Shown: positions 31,388 to 43,400 of the stretch, piece by piece
How positions within the stretch are numbered: the first letter of the stretch is position 1
Layout: every line of letters starts with the position of its first letter
NCBI GenBank assembly: GCA_029168955.1
Contig: JAPDOI010001860.1
Location: forward strand, 1 to 64,000
Direction: 5' to 3'
Length of the DNA: 64,000 bases
Origin: Aplectana chamaeleonis
Taxonomy: Eukaryota > Nematoda > Chromadorea > Rhabditida > Cosmocercidae
The notes under the pieces: generated by a model
What the model was told of the DNA's origin: nothing
Databases searched by the model: none
The model's input: the letters and a program-made list of their open reading frames with translations, nothing else
Position numbers and translations under genes: made by a program

Positions 31388-33320
31388 CAAGATGCCGCTT
31401 ACGCTTTGGGCAAGAGCTTCTTCATAACATGTGCGAAGCGTGGCCCGCAAAACCGAGTGACAGTAAGGGAGCTGTGCCGCCTTCCGCTTATGGGCACGGC
31501 TGATGCTTTCACTCCTGCGCAGGTGGAGAAGATTATAAAGGAAATGCGTGATTCCAAAGCCATTGGGCCTGACGGAATCTGTCCAGCAGTCCTAAAGAAG
31601 CTCCCCAGTGAATTTCTCTCGCTGCTCACCGATTTAATGAACGCATAATTCCGAACCTGCACATTGCCACAAGACTGGAAAACGGCAAATGTCATTCCTC
31701 TGCCTAAGCCCGGTAAATCGCAGTCATCAGCGAAAGGATACAGACCCATAAGCCTTTGTCACCTCTAGCCAAGGTTGCTGAAAAGCTTATCGTCAATGAT
31801 TTGGCTCAACATAATGAGAAACAACATCACCAGCATGGCTTTAGGAAGCAACATTCCACCACGACGTCGCTTTTGGAAATCGTTGGCTATGACATCGACG
31901 GCTTCAACATGAGAAGGCCCCTCAGGACCATTGCTGTAGCCCTGGACTTGACAAAGGCATTCGACAGTGTTAATCTGGGTATTCTATCGGATAACATACT
32001 GAAGTCCTCTATTCCACCGTGGCAGAAGCGTTGGATAACAGCATTCGTCAAGGGCCGTCGAGCAAAAGTTATGTTTCAAAATCATGTCTCTAAAAGTATC
32101 CCCATAGCTGCCGGTGTTCCGCAAGGCGGAGTCTTATCGCCCGCTCTGTTCAATCTGTACTTAGAGGACATTCTGGCACCTCCCCAGGACATCAAAGTTG
32201 TCGCCTACGCTGATGATATGACTATCATGTGCCAAAACCGCGACATACAAGTGGCCGCGAGCAAGATCAACGAGTACCTGATTGATTTGAAAAGCTATTT
32301 CGATATCAAGATGCTCAGGGTCTCAGCTGCCAAGTCTTCAGTATCAGTTTCCACAACAGACCCCAAAGAGCACAGCGCCCATCCCGATGTCAGCTGGGGT
32401 TGAGATCGCCTGACTGCTGCTCGATTCGTCAAACTACTCGGCCTTATACTCGATCCGTCGCTGAAGTTTCGCAAGAACACCGAGCAAAAGCAAGCAATTG
32501 TAAGAGCTAAACTCAATGTGCTAAGGGCACTGGGAGGTACGTCATGGGGCAGCAGTAAGGAAACTATTCTGACCACGTATAAAGCTATTCTGCAGCCCGC
32601 CCTAGAGTATGCTGCACCGGTTTGGCAGCACTTAGTGTCGGACTCATCCTGGACTAAGGTGCAGCGTGTACGAAACGCTGCTCGTCGGATTGCCACCGGA
32701 TGTGCTAGGAGTTCGCCAATCGAGCATTTGCACTTCGAGACACGGGTGCTACCAGTAAAGGAGCACTGTCAGCTACAGGCCCAGCAGCTGTACATTAACA
32801 TCGTCAAGCAGCCCAACCACCCATCTTGGAGAGTACTTGAGCCTGTCAGAGAGAGAGAGAGAGAGAGAGAGAGGCATCAGAAAACCTTTTGCCGATGCTC
32901 CAGATAAAGTCAATCTGCAAAGATGGCACGATTCACATCAAGAACGCCTCCGTCTTTTGCGCGAGGAGCACACCCAGTTCGTCAGAGGGCATCTGGAAAG
33001 AGCGGCTGTTAATCCTATTCTGGGTACTGTGCCGCCTCGAGTTTCTGAGTCTCAGCATAGTAGACGTGCCAGATGCACTCTAGCCTCGTTGCGCTGTGGG
33101 CACTCAACGTTCCTGAAGTCCTACGTGAACAGGATCGACAATAGCACTCTCGACTTTTGCCTGGACTGTGGTGGTCCTAGCTACAATACCCTACACTTAT
33201 TCAACTGTCCAAAAAACCCTACAACATTGACTACAATAGACCTTTGGATGAATCCGACGCTGGTCGCCCAGTTTCTGAACCTATAGCAATTACTCTCTTC
33301 GCGGCTGCAAAGAAGAAGAA
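31388..33320 (+). pseudogene. A6, 5'-truncated family A LINE inserted in A5
   Basis: It is flanked by AGTACCGTCCTT (31376-31387) and AGTTCCGTCCTT (33321-33332). It encodes the linker end (DAAYALGKSFFIT), RT (GPDGICPAVLKKLP, HGFRKQHSTT, ALDLTKAFDSVNLG, GVPQGGVLSP, AYADDMTIMC at about 32206) and the C-terminal finger (CLDCGGPSYNTLHLF). YADD is intact. Stops at about 31646 and 32401 and a frameshift near 31750 disable it. A run of about 13 GA units (32848-32873) has grown inside the coding sequence and shifts the frame. Confidence 0.88.
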
Positions 33321-33512
33321 GAGTTCCGTCCTTAGGAGTATTAGGAATAATATGAGAAGGTAAGGCAGATTGCACAAAAGTAGACGCTGGTCGCCCAGTT
33401 TCTGAACCTATAGCAATTACTCTCTTCGCGGCTGCAAAGAAGAAGAAGAAGAGTACCGTCCCTTGGAGTATTAGGAATAATATGAGAAGGTGAGGCAGAT
33501 TGCACAAAAGTA
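33256..33512. repeat. Tandem duplication across the A6/A5 junction
   Basis: A unit of about 127-130 bp starting GACGCTGGTCGCCCAGTTTC occurs at 33256-33382 and again at 33383-33512. Each unit contains the A6 3' end plus the adjoining A5 endonuclease sequence, so the duplication occurred after A6 inserted. Confidence 0.85.
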
Positions 33513-33699
33513 GACACTTGCCCCCAAGAGCAGACCTTGGCATGTGATATTCGGTGTAGCCCGGAATGTTAGGCTGGGGGTAATTGGTAGATGGAGAGAG
33601 CTTGGTTTCTTGAACCATGGTAACATCCGGGTGATAAGAACGTGCGAATAGAGAGAGTTCAGATAATTTGGTGCGAAGGCCGTTGAGATTAATGTGAAT

Positions 33700-34086
33700 T
33701 ATACTTGGGCATCGAATAATTTCGAATCATCCGATAAATGAATTTTTCTCGTCAATTTTACAACGAATCGAGCTTTCTCTATTTTTCGGACAACAACTAG
33801 GGGGGAATCTTCTCATAAGTTAGGTTAGAGTAGAATCAGCTGCATTCATTGAATCACAATCATCAATTATTCGAAAAAAATAGTCGACTTCGACTAATAG
33901 TAGACTTATTTCCTGAAAAACTGATATTTGTGATTTTGTGAATGCACAGAATTCTACTTTGCCATAAATAATGAGAACACAACCCCTAACTTGAGGCCTG
34001 AAAACCAAAATAGCTCAGATCATTCTGACTCCAGAAAGAAAAATTGATTTTTCGGATGATTCGAAATTATTCGATGCCCAAGTATA
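33700..34086. mobile_element. hAT-like MITE in A5
   Basis: The ends are TATACTTGGGCATCGAATAA and its complement CCCAAGTATA, with about 35 bp inverted repeats. The flanks ATGTGAAT (33692-33699) and ATGTGAAC (34087-34094) form an 8-bp duplication with one mismatch. The empty site matches A2 (TTAATGTGAACAATGG). The interior is AT-rich and non-coding. Confidence 0.7.
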
Positions 34087-34689
34087 ATGTGAACAATGGA
34101 GAGGGGGCGGTTGGTAATGGAGGAATCAGAGTTGCTGGGGCAGAGCATAGAAAACAACGAAAGGATGAGTCATGATGCCTCACAGAACTGAGGCCCGAAC
34201 AGGAGGGATGCACCCACCTTTGGCGTCCGAAGCACTGGACACTTGTTTTATGCCAGGTAACATCCTTGCTGAAGGTGGCACATGAATTCTTCTGCGCTGG
34301 ACCTGGATTCCTCTCGACGCCGGCCCTTTGTAGTAAAATCCTCAGGAGAGCTGCGGCCGACCAGCACCTCTCTCATGACAAAAACCCTCTTCTCGGAGGG
34401 GTTGACGTCGGTTTGCACGGAGGCGGTCTTCTTTCCTCCACACTGCCACGGCACGAACGTACGACATCTCGGCAGCCGTACCTACGACACGTACTTAACG
34501 TACGACATTTCAAAGTGTCACAAGAAATACCATAGCTTTCGAGTTTCAGAAATAGTTTTGGATGAATAACTGTGCCGGAAGCTCTAGCATAGTTCAGTTC
34601 AGTAGTGTTTGTTCGCAGCTGAACATCAGTCTTGGAACGAAGATACCAGCTGAGATAGTATTGATCTACCAGGCTTTCTTCTAGTTAAA

Positions 34690-35335
34690 TCGTCAAGATC
34701 GAAAGATCCGAAGTTGCTGGTAAAGGCTTATAAAATTTATGTTCGCTCAATGTTGGAGTATGGCACTTGCGTTTTTGGGCCCTGTAAACGTCAGATCGTT
34801 GAAAGGTTGGAGAGGGTTCAAAACAGCTTTACAAGGAAAGTCTTTATTCGAACACTTGGATTCACATATGCCAACATTCCTAGGAGTTATCTGAGAAATA
34901 AAAGGCTACAGCTCGACACTCTTGCTCTCCGTAGGAGAAGAAATGATTTATTCTTAATTTTCAAAATGTTGAATGGTCTCGTGGGTCTGAAACTATCTGA
35001 GTTCTTCACCTTGAGACGTTCTAATACTAGAGGTCAGGGGTTCAAACTCAGCTTCTCTCAGCCTCGAACTCGCTTAAGGCGAAATTTTTTCACAATTCGT
35101 GGGGGATTGGAATATCTGCGCTTCAGTAAAAGGCTCTTGGTGCCTAGTTCATTCAGTATTTTTAAAAGACAGGTTGACCGGTATTTGCAACAGGAACCGT
35201 TTATTGGCTCTAGTAGGACCTAGTTTTCTTATTGTTTGCTGTTGGTTATGTTTTAATGTTTTTCCATTCGCTTTTTTTGTTTTGTTATGCACATGTGCTG
35301 ACGCGCATGTAATAAATGTAAATGTAAATATTGCG
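34690..35335 (+). pseudogene. CR1-like LINE, C-terminal domain and 3' tail
   Basis: LVKAYKIYVRSMLEYGTCVF to the stop after FIGSSRT (35221) aligns with the C-terminal domains of CR1-a and B1. The 3' UTR closes with the hairpin ACATGTGC-TGAC-GCGCATGT (35291-35310) directly before AATAAATGTAAATGTAAAT. It is strongly 5'-truncated. The 210 bp before it (34478-34690) are unassigned. Confidence 0.8.
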
Positions 35336-35341
35336 CCCGGC

Positions 35342-36152
35342 TGAGGTGGTCATTCGATGCAAGATGGGAGAGAACGCAATCCTTGATAGTGATTTCAAGG
35401 ATTTTACATACTGAGGGGCCTAGACTGAAGGGCTGCTTGATCGAAACCTGAGCAGCCGGCGCCTTTTTGAAAAGGGGGGGTTACATTCGCAGTTTTCCAT
35501 GCGGACGGTACAATTCCAAGAACAAGAGTATGTTTGAAGATGCACAAAAAGGATACCATAACCAGTTAGCGGCCAAGTAGGAAGGCACTGAGTCCGTGGT
35601 TAGAGAAATATCGTTGGTCAGTTTCGTTATAGTATCCATTATATATTCGTGGTTGATAGGTCCAGAGCTTAATTTTTGAAGACGTTTTGGGGAAAATAGG
35701 GGGAGGGGTAGCGCCGTTGTCGTGAGTAAGTATACTCTGTCTCAAACGAGTTGGCAAGCGAAGATTCCAAAGAAGCAGTGCTCCCTCTGCGTCTCTGACG
35801 TTTCGCAACGCAGCATCTGTCTTAGCGTAATTCAAAAAACGGCAGAGACGCAGAGGAAGCTCTGCTTCTTTGGACTCTCCGCTTGCCAACTCGTTTGGGA
35901 CAGAGCATACCCTCGAGAAATAGTCCGCGAAAATTCCTTGCTCTTGCTGATCATTGACAGTGATTTTGCTCTTTTCATCTTTCAGGGGAGCGATACCCTT
36001 ACACGTCATCTTCGAATTCATGTACTTGAAGAAGTTTTTTTTTGACTTCCAGACTTGATGAGGCGTTTTTGGCATATTGTTTGCATACCTTTTGGAAATC
36101 CCTAGCGCACTTATTCAAGGTAACTCCGTCCACCCGGCTTAAAACGATCAGA
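35342..36152 (-). pseudogene. L2/CR1-like LINE fragment (linker and start of RT)
   Basis: On the minus strand DFQKVCKQYAKNA, KNFFKYMNSKM and IFADYFSRVCSVP are followed by IFKHTLVLGIVPSAWKTANV and a degraded RPLSM segment. This is the order of linker plus RT motifs 0-2 of the CR1/L2 group. It is a different subfamily from B1. It is interrupted by a hairpin MITE and bounded by the hAT MITE at 36153. Confidence 0.65.
35731..35909. mobile_element. Hairpin MITE with TCTGTCTCAAACGAG ends
   Basis: Arms TCTGTCTCAAACGAGTTGGC and GCCAACTCGTTTGGGACAGA, with matching inner blocks (CAAAGAAGCAG, CTCTGCGTCTCTG), fold almost completely. TA flanks both sides. It sits inside the L2/CR1-like fragment. Confidence 0.7.
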
Positions 36153-36395
36153 CTGGGTTGAGCAGGCCGTTGCGACCGGTGACCAAAAATTTACGACCCC
36201 CCCTTTGGTGACCAAAATTTTCACGAACTCCCCCCCATGGAATGGAGAAATGGCTACCTTCCCGAGTGATTCGGAGATAAGCCCCATTTTTCCCAAAATT
36301 TTACGAACCCCCCTCAAAAAAAAATTTTTTTTCGAAAAGTTTCCGAAATCTTTACCGACCCCCGTTGCGACCGGTCGCAAGCCTGCCCAACCCTG
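36153..36395. mobile_element. hAT-type MITE with perfect 8-bp TSD
   Basis: This 243 bp element is flanked by CGATCAGA on both sides (36145-36152, 36396-36403). Its ends, CTGGGTTGAGCAGGC and GCCTGCCCAACCCTG, are inverted repeats that extend into GTTGCGACCGGT. The middle carries several C runs (GACCCCCCCT type). Eight-bp duplications are the hAT hallmark. Confidence 0.8.
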
Positions 36396-36403
36396 CGATC
36401 AGA

Positions 36404-36521
36404 GTAACTTACTTCGTTTTTTTGCCTTTACCCAAGTGTTCTACCTCATATATGCTCGTCGGATATATAAGCTAAAGTAATAAGGGGACGGCGAAAAGAC
36501 CTAAGTAAGTTACTTTGTTGC
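36404..36521. repeat. Small inverted repeat (AAGTAACTTACTT)
   Basis: GTAACTTACTTCG near 36405 and CTAAGTAAGTTAC near 36508 are inverted copies around AT-rich sequence. It is a candidate small MITE with no clear duplication. Confidence 0.45.
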
Positions 36522-37481
36522 TGAAATTCATCAAGAATCTTCGTATGATGGGTTAGGTGGTGAACAGGTCTGCATAGAAGTTGTCAGGCATTTCGATGTT
36601 TGCTTTCACGGCGTTAACACATTTGCCGGTTCTCGGGCTCTATTCTATCCTTCGGCTATTTTCGCTACGTCTTCCTCGGGCTTCAGAAACTTTGCCGCTC
36701 CCCTGTAAATTGGAAAAAATCATTCTTCGTGCTAGGCGCTGCCTCTCCCCATGTGCTGTATTTCAAGCGTTCTCTTACGTTTCGTTTTTGATTTCCGTTC
36801 ATGACTGACCCAGTATTTTCATTTTTTGTTTCACAAAACTTTCTTTCGCGATTATCATGATGGATCATTGACACTGCTTTAGAGATTTCAACGCAGAACA
36901 GCACTATTTGTATCAGTTTAAGGTTTCATAACTGGGTAATACGTAAGGCTGTTGGTTTGGCGTCGTATACTCTTCCATCTCGAGGGCATTTAATTTCGAC
37001 CATTCAAGGTGAAGTGCCCGAGGAAGAACATCTTCGATCTGTTCTTAAGAACGTTGTAGCCAAAACACAAGTTGTATATAGCCGTGTTAATTGTATATAC
37101 TCTGAATATAACCTCCACACGCTAATGTGATTAGTGCCTTTTATTTCCGGGTATTTACATAAGCGGCATTTAGTCCTTGGTGCAATTAGCATTTGCTGAT
37201 CATGTATTTCTAAGAACTATATTTTTGTTACATTGGTTAATTGCAAAGCTTTTATATTCGTTTTCGTTCGTTACTCTGACTCTTATTCGATTGTTGTGTC
37301 CTCCCGTACATTTAATGTTCTCTGGGTTAACGCTAATCTTGTCACAGTCGTGCGAGTATGTATAGAATCAGAATAAAAACTTCATTCCCTAAGTTCTTCT
37401 GAAGACAGAAGTCGTTAGCTTCATGTGTACATTGAATAGTCACCTTTGTTCTGAAAATATTGACTTATATTTAGTTTTGGC
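36522..37481. other. Upstream region of the WD40 gene
   Basis: I see no gene or named repeat. By position it should hold the WD40 promoter and any outron. Open frames here (36581-36808, 37177-37365) show no domain. Confidence 0.35.
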
Positions 37482-37485
37482 AGTC
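37482..37485 (+). promoter_or_regulatory. Probable trans-splice acceptor of the WD40 gene
   Basis: TTTTGGCAG ends at 37483, two nt before ATG 37486. A spliced leader is expected to join here. The same arrangement is seen for the GLTP gene. Confidence 0.55.
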
Positions 37486-40400
37486 ATGTCATCCCACACT
37501 AGTGACTGGGAGGTGAACTGCATTCGGAACCTAGCCATTGGTTGTGCTGCTTTCGATCCTACAAATGCGTAAGACCTTTTCTTGCTACACCTTTTGACTT
37601 TTCTTCCTTTCGTTTACATGTGTAGGCTATAAAAAGGCGAAATTCACTTGGTTCCTACGCGTGCTGGTGCGGAGCGGAGGTTAGAGACAGTGAGAGAGCG
37701 TAGGGCAGACGGAGGCCGAGGCGTCGCGCGCGCCGCTCGCGCTTCAAATGATGTGAATAACGACGTTTTATAGGGGGTATGTTCTCAAAAATAAATTGGA
37801 GATAGAGGCATGTCCTTTTCTGTCCTCCTTTCGTACTGTCCCTTTAACGTAATTATGTTCAAAACCATCTGGTATTCGCTTAATAATTTGAAACGTTTCT
37901 AACATGTTCGCACTTATTTGGTTTTAAGTCTCAATCTTCATCACATCCTTGATCTTGAAGGCACAGTAATCCCAGGAAAACATCGCTTTAGTAACTAGGA
38001 CAATGAAATTTAGAAAATCGCGTGTTTATGTGGGACAATTTTTGTTCCTGGCTCCTAAGTGTTATATTTCAATTGTTTATGTCTAATGCATGTGAAAAAA
38101 TTACTTCATTGAGAACCTGCTTCGCTTACACTACAACAGCACGAAGAAAACCCGTTTTTTGTGAAAATAGAAAGATTTTTATTCATTTTTGGCACTATGA
38201 TCAGGTAAAAACAAAAAATGCCCAAGGAATAGAGTAATGAGTCGGACGACATCGAGAACATAATGGTTTATTATAGCAATATCACAGCAACACGAATAAG
38301 TGGGCGTGGTCGATGTCGAGCAGGGCGAAGTGGATCGTGGGGCCCGAGGTGACGAGAGGAGAGGCGAGGCGGTTGGCAGTCGTGGAGACGGGAGGTGACG
38401 GTGCTGTCCGGATTGAGCGAGTGATGATGGGGCGGTGCCTCCAGTCCCTTAAATAGCCGAGTTGGGTTCTGCATTAGGAATGATAACGCAATCCACTCGG
38501 GACCTATTGGCTATGTGCTACAAGGTATCTCGTCCTTAAGTACCTCCCTGATTCAACTCGAACTCGACGTTGCACACAAATGTAGTCTATCCTCATGGTT
38601 TCGTTATCCTGTCCTTGGTAACGACGTTCAAAGTACAATATATCTTGATGAAAGGGCTAGCTTTGATCGTTGAATTTGTCGAGATGCGAATCAATGATAT
38701 GAACTCTCAGAGGCGTTCTGCATCCCATTATGGCGTAATTCTTCATGAGAGTGCACCAACTCCACATAGCTTCGGGCTTTGTGATCACCTAGGAAGCCGT
38801 GAACAACTGCAAGGAAATTGCTCCAAACCGTTCTCTCCGTCCTGTTCAACAGCTTTGCGAAATCCTCACATTTTACGATCCTCTTTATCTGTGGTCCGAC
38901 GAGTCTCCATCCCTGACCTTAGCCTCGGACGGAGTCGTCACCAAGGACAGTATAACGAAAACATGATGAGAGACTACATTTGGTTGCAACTTCGACAGAG
39001 TGATTCACAGTGCAATCGTAAATCTAGGAAATCTACACATTTCTGAACCTTGTTGAGTGCTTTCCGAATGTGTTTGTCTATTCCTTGCGCATTTTTTGTT
39101 TTTATCTGTTCATAATGCCGGAATTGAATAAAAATCTTTCTATTTTTAGAAAAAACGGGTTTTCTTCGTGCTGTTGTAGTGTAAGCGAAGTTTGTTCCCA
39201 ATGAAGTAATTTTTTCATATACTTTGGACATGACTTACTTGACTTAAACGGTTGGCTTTCGCCTGACACTGTCATTCCGCATCTTCACCGAGGTGTGCTG
39301 TCCTAGTAGTTAGCCGTGTCCATTTGTCACGGTCCTCAGCCACAATTTGACCACAATCCATCCATTGGTCGCTGTTCCACTTCCTGCGAAGTAAAACATC
39401 GCGCCTGAATTGCCTTTTAATGCCCTACGCCCAGGTGGCCGTTTCCAGACAGGACTTGGAAGCATCCTAAGAGCGTGTTGGACAAGACGATCTGGCGGTC
39501 TCCTCAAAATATGCCCCAACAGACGAAGACGACCTTACGTTACCGCTTGAGATGGCATTGGGAGATGTTGGCATCTCCCTCGTGTCAAACGTTGTGTAAG
39601 GCGTCAATCTCGTCGTAGAGATCTTCGTTGTGGCACATCCGCGGCCAGAAATATCCGAGCAAACGTCTAAACCGTAGAGTGTTGGAACGAATAATTTTTT
39701 TTGAATATTAGAATAAACGAATAATTCGAATAATCCACTTCTTCGAATATTAGATTATTCGAATAAACGAAAATTTCACTTTGAATATTCGATTATTCAA
39801 ATAACCCGAATAATCCACTTCTTTGAATATTCGAATTATTCGAATAAACGAATATTTGGGCAACACTACTAAACAGCTTCCTCTCCGTGCAATCCAGCCT
39901 TTCCATCTGCGTCTTCGGTGCTGCCCACCAGGCCATCCAATCCACTCGGGCATACTGGGGCATCGACAACAGGTTGAGAAGTTGTCATTTCATAAGCTGC
40001 ACCCTCTTGACAACTCAAATCGCTCGCATTGTAAGCCTGACAACTGCCCGTTGCCCAGCGACGTCCGCCTGTTGTCGGGCTGTTGACATTTTGACCTGTC
40101 GCGTTTAGCGGCCTATTTAGCAGCGTTTCACATCCTGTCAGACCTTTATGTGGCTTAGGAACTACTTTGCACCGACCCGCCTCGCGGTCGGCGCATCGAC
40201 ACGCATCGCGGTCAGCACACCTACACGCATCGCGGTCGGCACACCGACACGCGTAGCGGTCGGCGCGTCGACACGCGTCGCGGTCGACACACCGACACGC
40301 AGCGTGGTCGGTATACCCACGCGTCGCGGCTGGGTCACCCAACCTCCACTGAGGCCGCCACCAGATGGGCAGGGCTTCCAGATGCTGAGCGGGGCCAATG

Positions 40401-43400
40401 TACCGCATACTTGGGTATTTGAACCGGCTGCACTCTTGTCACTTTAATTCAGCATACACGCTCGTAAACGTTGTTGAGATACTAACTACGGAAGTTGAAT
40501 GGCATGGCTCAGAACACAACGCCTACGCATTCTGAAGCGTCGAAAACGACCAAAAGTGACGCTACACGACTGAGGAGTCGGCCCCTCACCTGTATCAGCC
40601 CGCCCCTCTATTTGCGTCCTCCCCCAAACAGGAGTGCTGGGCCATTCCCAGCATCGTCGATGTGTATGGCTCACTTATTGTACTCATTGTACCACCCACA
40701 AGCGTCGCCGATGGTGGGAATGGCCCAGCACCCCTTTTTTTGGAGGAGGACGCAAATACAAGGGCGGGCAGATACAGGGGCGGGGCCAACTTCTCACTCG
40801 TGTAGCGTCATTGTGGGTCGTTTTTGACGCTTCAAAATGCGTAGGCGTTGTGTTCTGAGCCATACCATCATATTTCTGTAGTTATCTCAACCACGTTTAC
40901 GAGCGTGTACTCTGAGTTTTGGCCGAGAAATAGCCGCGAAACAGACGCAAAATGCCTTTTTCCCGAGTAATAGTCGCGAAATAGCCGCTAAATAATGCTG
41001 GCTGCGAAATAGTCGCCAAATAATGCTCGCCGTGAAATATTCGCAAAATACCCGCTAAATTGCCGCCAAATTTGGGGTCTGCTTCGGTCTAGTTTGGTTT
41101 AGCCTAAATGAGTTCAGTTGAGTTATGCGCGGTTTATGCGATGGCGAACTGCCTAGTGCTGCTTAGCCGTGCCCTACTCCGGAATCTCAGCGACAATGCG
41201 AAAAAACTCAGCGACAATTCGTAGTTAGTCGTTGAGACCGACACCATGTCACTGGGAACTCGCCGTGTAATATCTCGCTTCCCAGTTCCATGAAACGTCT
41301 GGGCAACAACAGACGTTGAGTGGCTCAGGATCTGGCACGAACTTGAGACTACATCCAGCTGGTCGTCCTAGGTGGCTGGAAACCATCGAATTCCACGTCC
41401 AGCATTATGGAAGGAGAGAACTTGGGCTTTTGCGTCAGAATTCAGGTGAAGTTCACCGGGAAAGTAGACAAATAGCATCACCTCGAACCAGTTTCATGAA
41501 AATACACATGAAAAGGGCTCATTCTGGCCATCATCGTGAGAAATTTCCATTTTGCTCAAGTGTTGCTATACTTATGCGTCGCTCAAGATTTAAACTTTTC
41601 TCTATAACTGAAGGTGAAATAGGCATTTCTAGCGTTTTGACAAAATCCTACGAGCGATTTAATATATTAGAAATACCTGCTATAAGTAACTTTATATTTA
41701 TGAGATACTGAAGAATTGTGAGAAATTAGTAGTCACTACGCTAAGATGTTTGAAATGTAAAATCAGGGCAAAATGGAGTGCGATCTTGTCGAATATTCAA
41801 ATTATTCGTGCTGAATATTCGAATAAACTGAGTATTTCACTTCTTTGAATATTCGAATAAACGAATATTCCACTTCTTTGAATATTCGATTATTCGAATA
41901 ACCCGAATAATCCACTTCTTTGAATATTCGAATATTATTCGAATAAACGAATATTCGGGCAACACTACTAAACAGCTTCCTCTCCGTGCAATCCAACCTT
42001 TCCATCTGCGTCTTCGGTGCTGCTCACCAGGGCTGTGCGTAATTACGAATTACGGTTTTGGGGGTGTGTATACAAGTCTGTTGGTACCTGCTCGTTGGTG
42101 CCCCTGCTTCTACTGAACCCAGCAGACGTTTGAGTGTACACAGGGAACGTTCGAGCGATATAGCGTGCACAACTATATCGCGAAAGTATCCCGCACATTG
42201 CATAAAGGTGTCGCCGTCCGGCACACTAAGGCCTCTGGTCCATAACACCTTAGGATCCGTACCTAGGGAGTCATGGAGTCTTTGGCCACAGTGCCACAAT
42301 TTCGCCACCCTGAACCGTCGATCGCTGTCGAGTGATATCCAAAAAACTGCGCTATCCAGACTTCTGAGCTATTTCCATGCAACTGTTTGCTGCTTTGCAG
42401 GAAACCCGCCTCAAGGATAGACCCGTCATCAGCGTCGGAGAGTACACCATCTACTGCGGTAACGCTGACGATAGGAGAGTGGGAGGCTGTGCAATAGCTG
42501 TAAGGAAGGATTTCAATGGTATGGTCAAGGAGTTCGGCTCAACGTCGTGTCGGAATGCATTCGTACGACTGCGGGATCACAGAGGATTCAATCTGTGGAT
42601 AGTGAGTGCTCATGCGCCCACTGAAACCGCCGAAGACAATTCGAAGGATGCGTTTTATGAGGAACTCAATACGTTGCTGGCCAGGATACCTTGTCAACAT
42701 GCTGTTGTCGTGGGGATTGACGCAAATGCGAAGATGGGACTTGATCAGGAATCCGGAAGTACTCGGTAAATGGTTCTACCCAGTGGAGCAAACATCGGAC
42801 AATGGCTACCGCCTTGTCGACTTTTTGTGAACGCAGTGGTCTGATTATTGCATCGACATTCAAGAGGAATCATCGCCGCCATCAGCTTACGTGGCAGGGA
42901 CCAACCCGGCTATCTCCAGAAGAGCAGCGGAAGCGGAAGATGACAACTTTGAAACTACAGCTTGACTATGTCCTGACGAGGAATATTCCAGTATCGGACA
43001 TTCGAAGATCTAGAGCTGTGTGGGATGTCGCATTCGATTCGGATCACCGTCCTGTTATGTTGAACTTCACTGCGAGGATTCATAAGAGGAAGCGAGGGGC
43101 TCAGGCTCTCCAGAGGATTGACATGACAAGTCTCAGAGATGAAGAGTGCAGAAGGAATTTCCGACAACGCGTTTCTATTCACATCGGAGTACGGACTAAG
43201 AAGAAACTTTGCGACGCGGATTCTTTTGTCAAATGCATCCAGGACGCTTCGAAAGAGGCACTCCCGGTTGTACAGCCTAAGAAGAAGTTCGCCTACGTCT
43301 CAGAAGAAACAACATCTACCTACAACAGAGTATGTGCTCTCCGAACTGCAGGAAACTTCGTGGAGGAGAAGCGTCTGAGGAGGAAGTTGCGTCGGCAGCT

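Larger units (their letters stand above)
28798..34477 (-). pseudogene. A5, full-length family A LINE broken by later insertions
   Basis: The 3' end (AAG)n is at 28798 and the 5' end GCTGCCGAGATG at about 34477. The 2A/PHD region lies at 34090-34400, endonuclease at 30920-31387 and 33333-33697, and linker/RT at 29525-30815. A deletion joins GVPQG directly to the post-RT region near 29521, removing the YADD box, and the C-terminal finger occupies 28880-29010. Guests are a family C fragment (30042-30244), a family A 3' fragment (30841-30913), A6 (31388-33320) and a MITE (33700-34086). The slippery heptamer is intact at 34381-34387, but the 2A frame has a TGG-to-TGA stop next to it. Confidence 0.85.

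Noticed and set aside
38237..38580. Solo LTR
   Set aside because: The block between the inverted repeats has an LTR-like look, but I found no TG...CA ends with a duplication and no gag/pol sequence nearby.
40148..40447. Open frames with Thr-Pro-Thr-Arg and Ala-Asp-Arg repeats on both strands
   Set aside because: These are by-products of the 24-bp minisatellite, whose unit length keeps all frames open.
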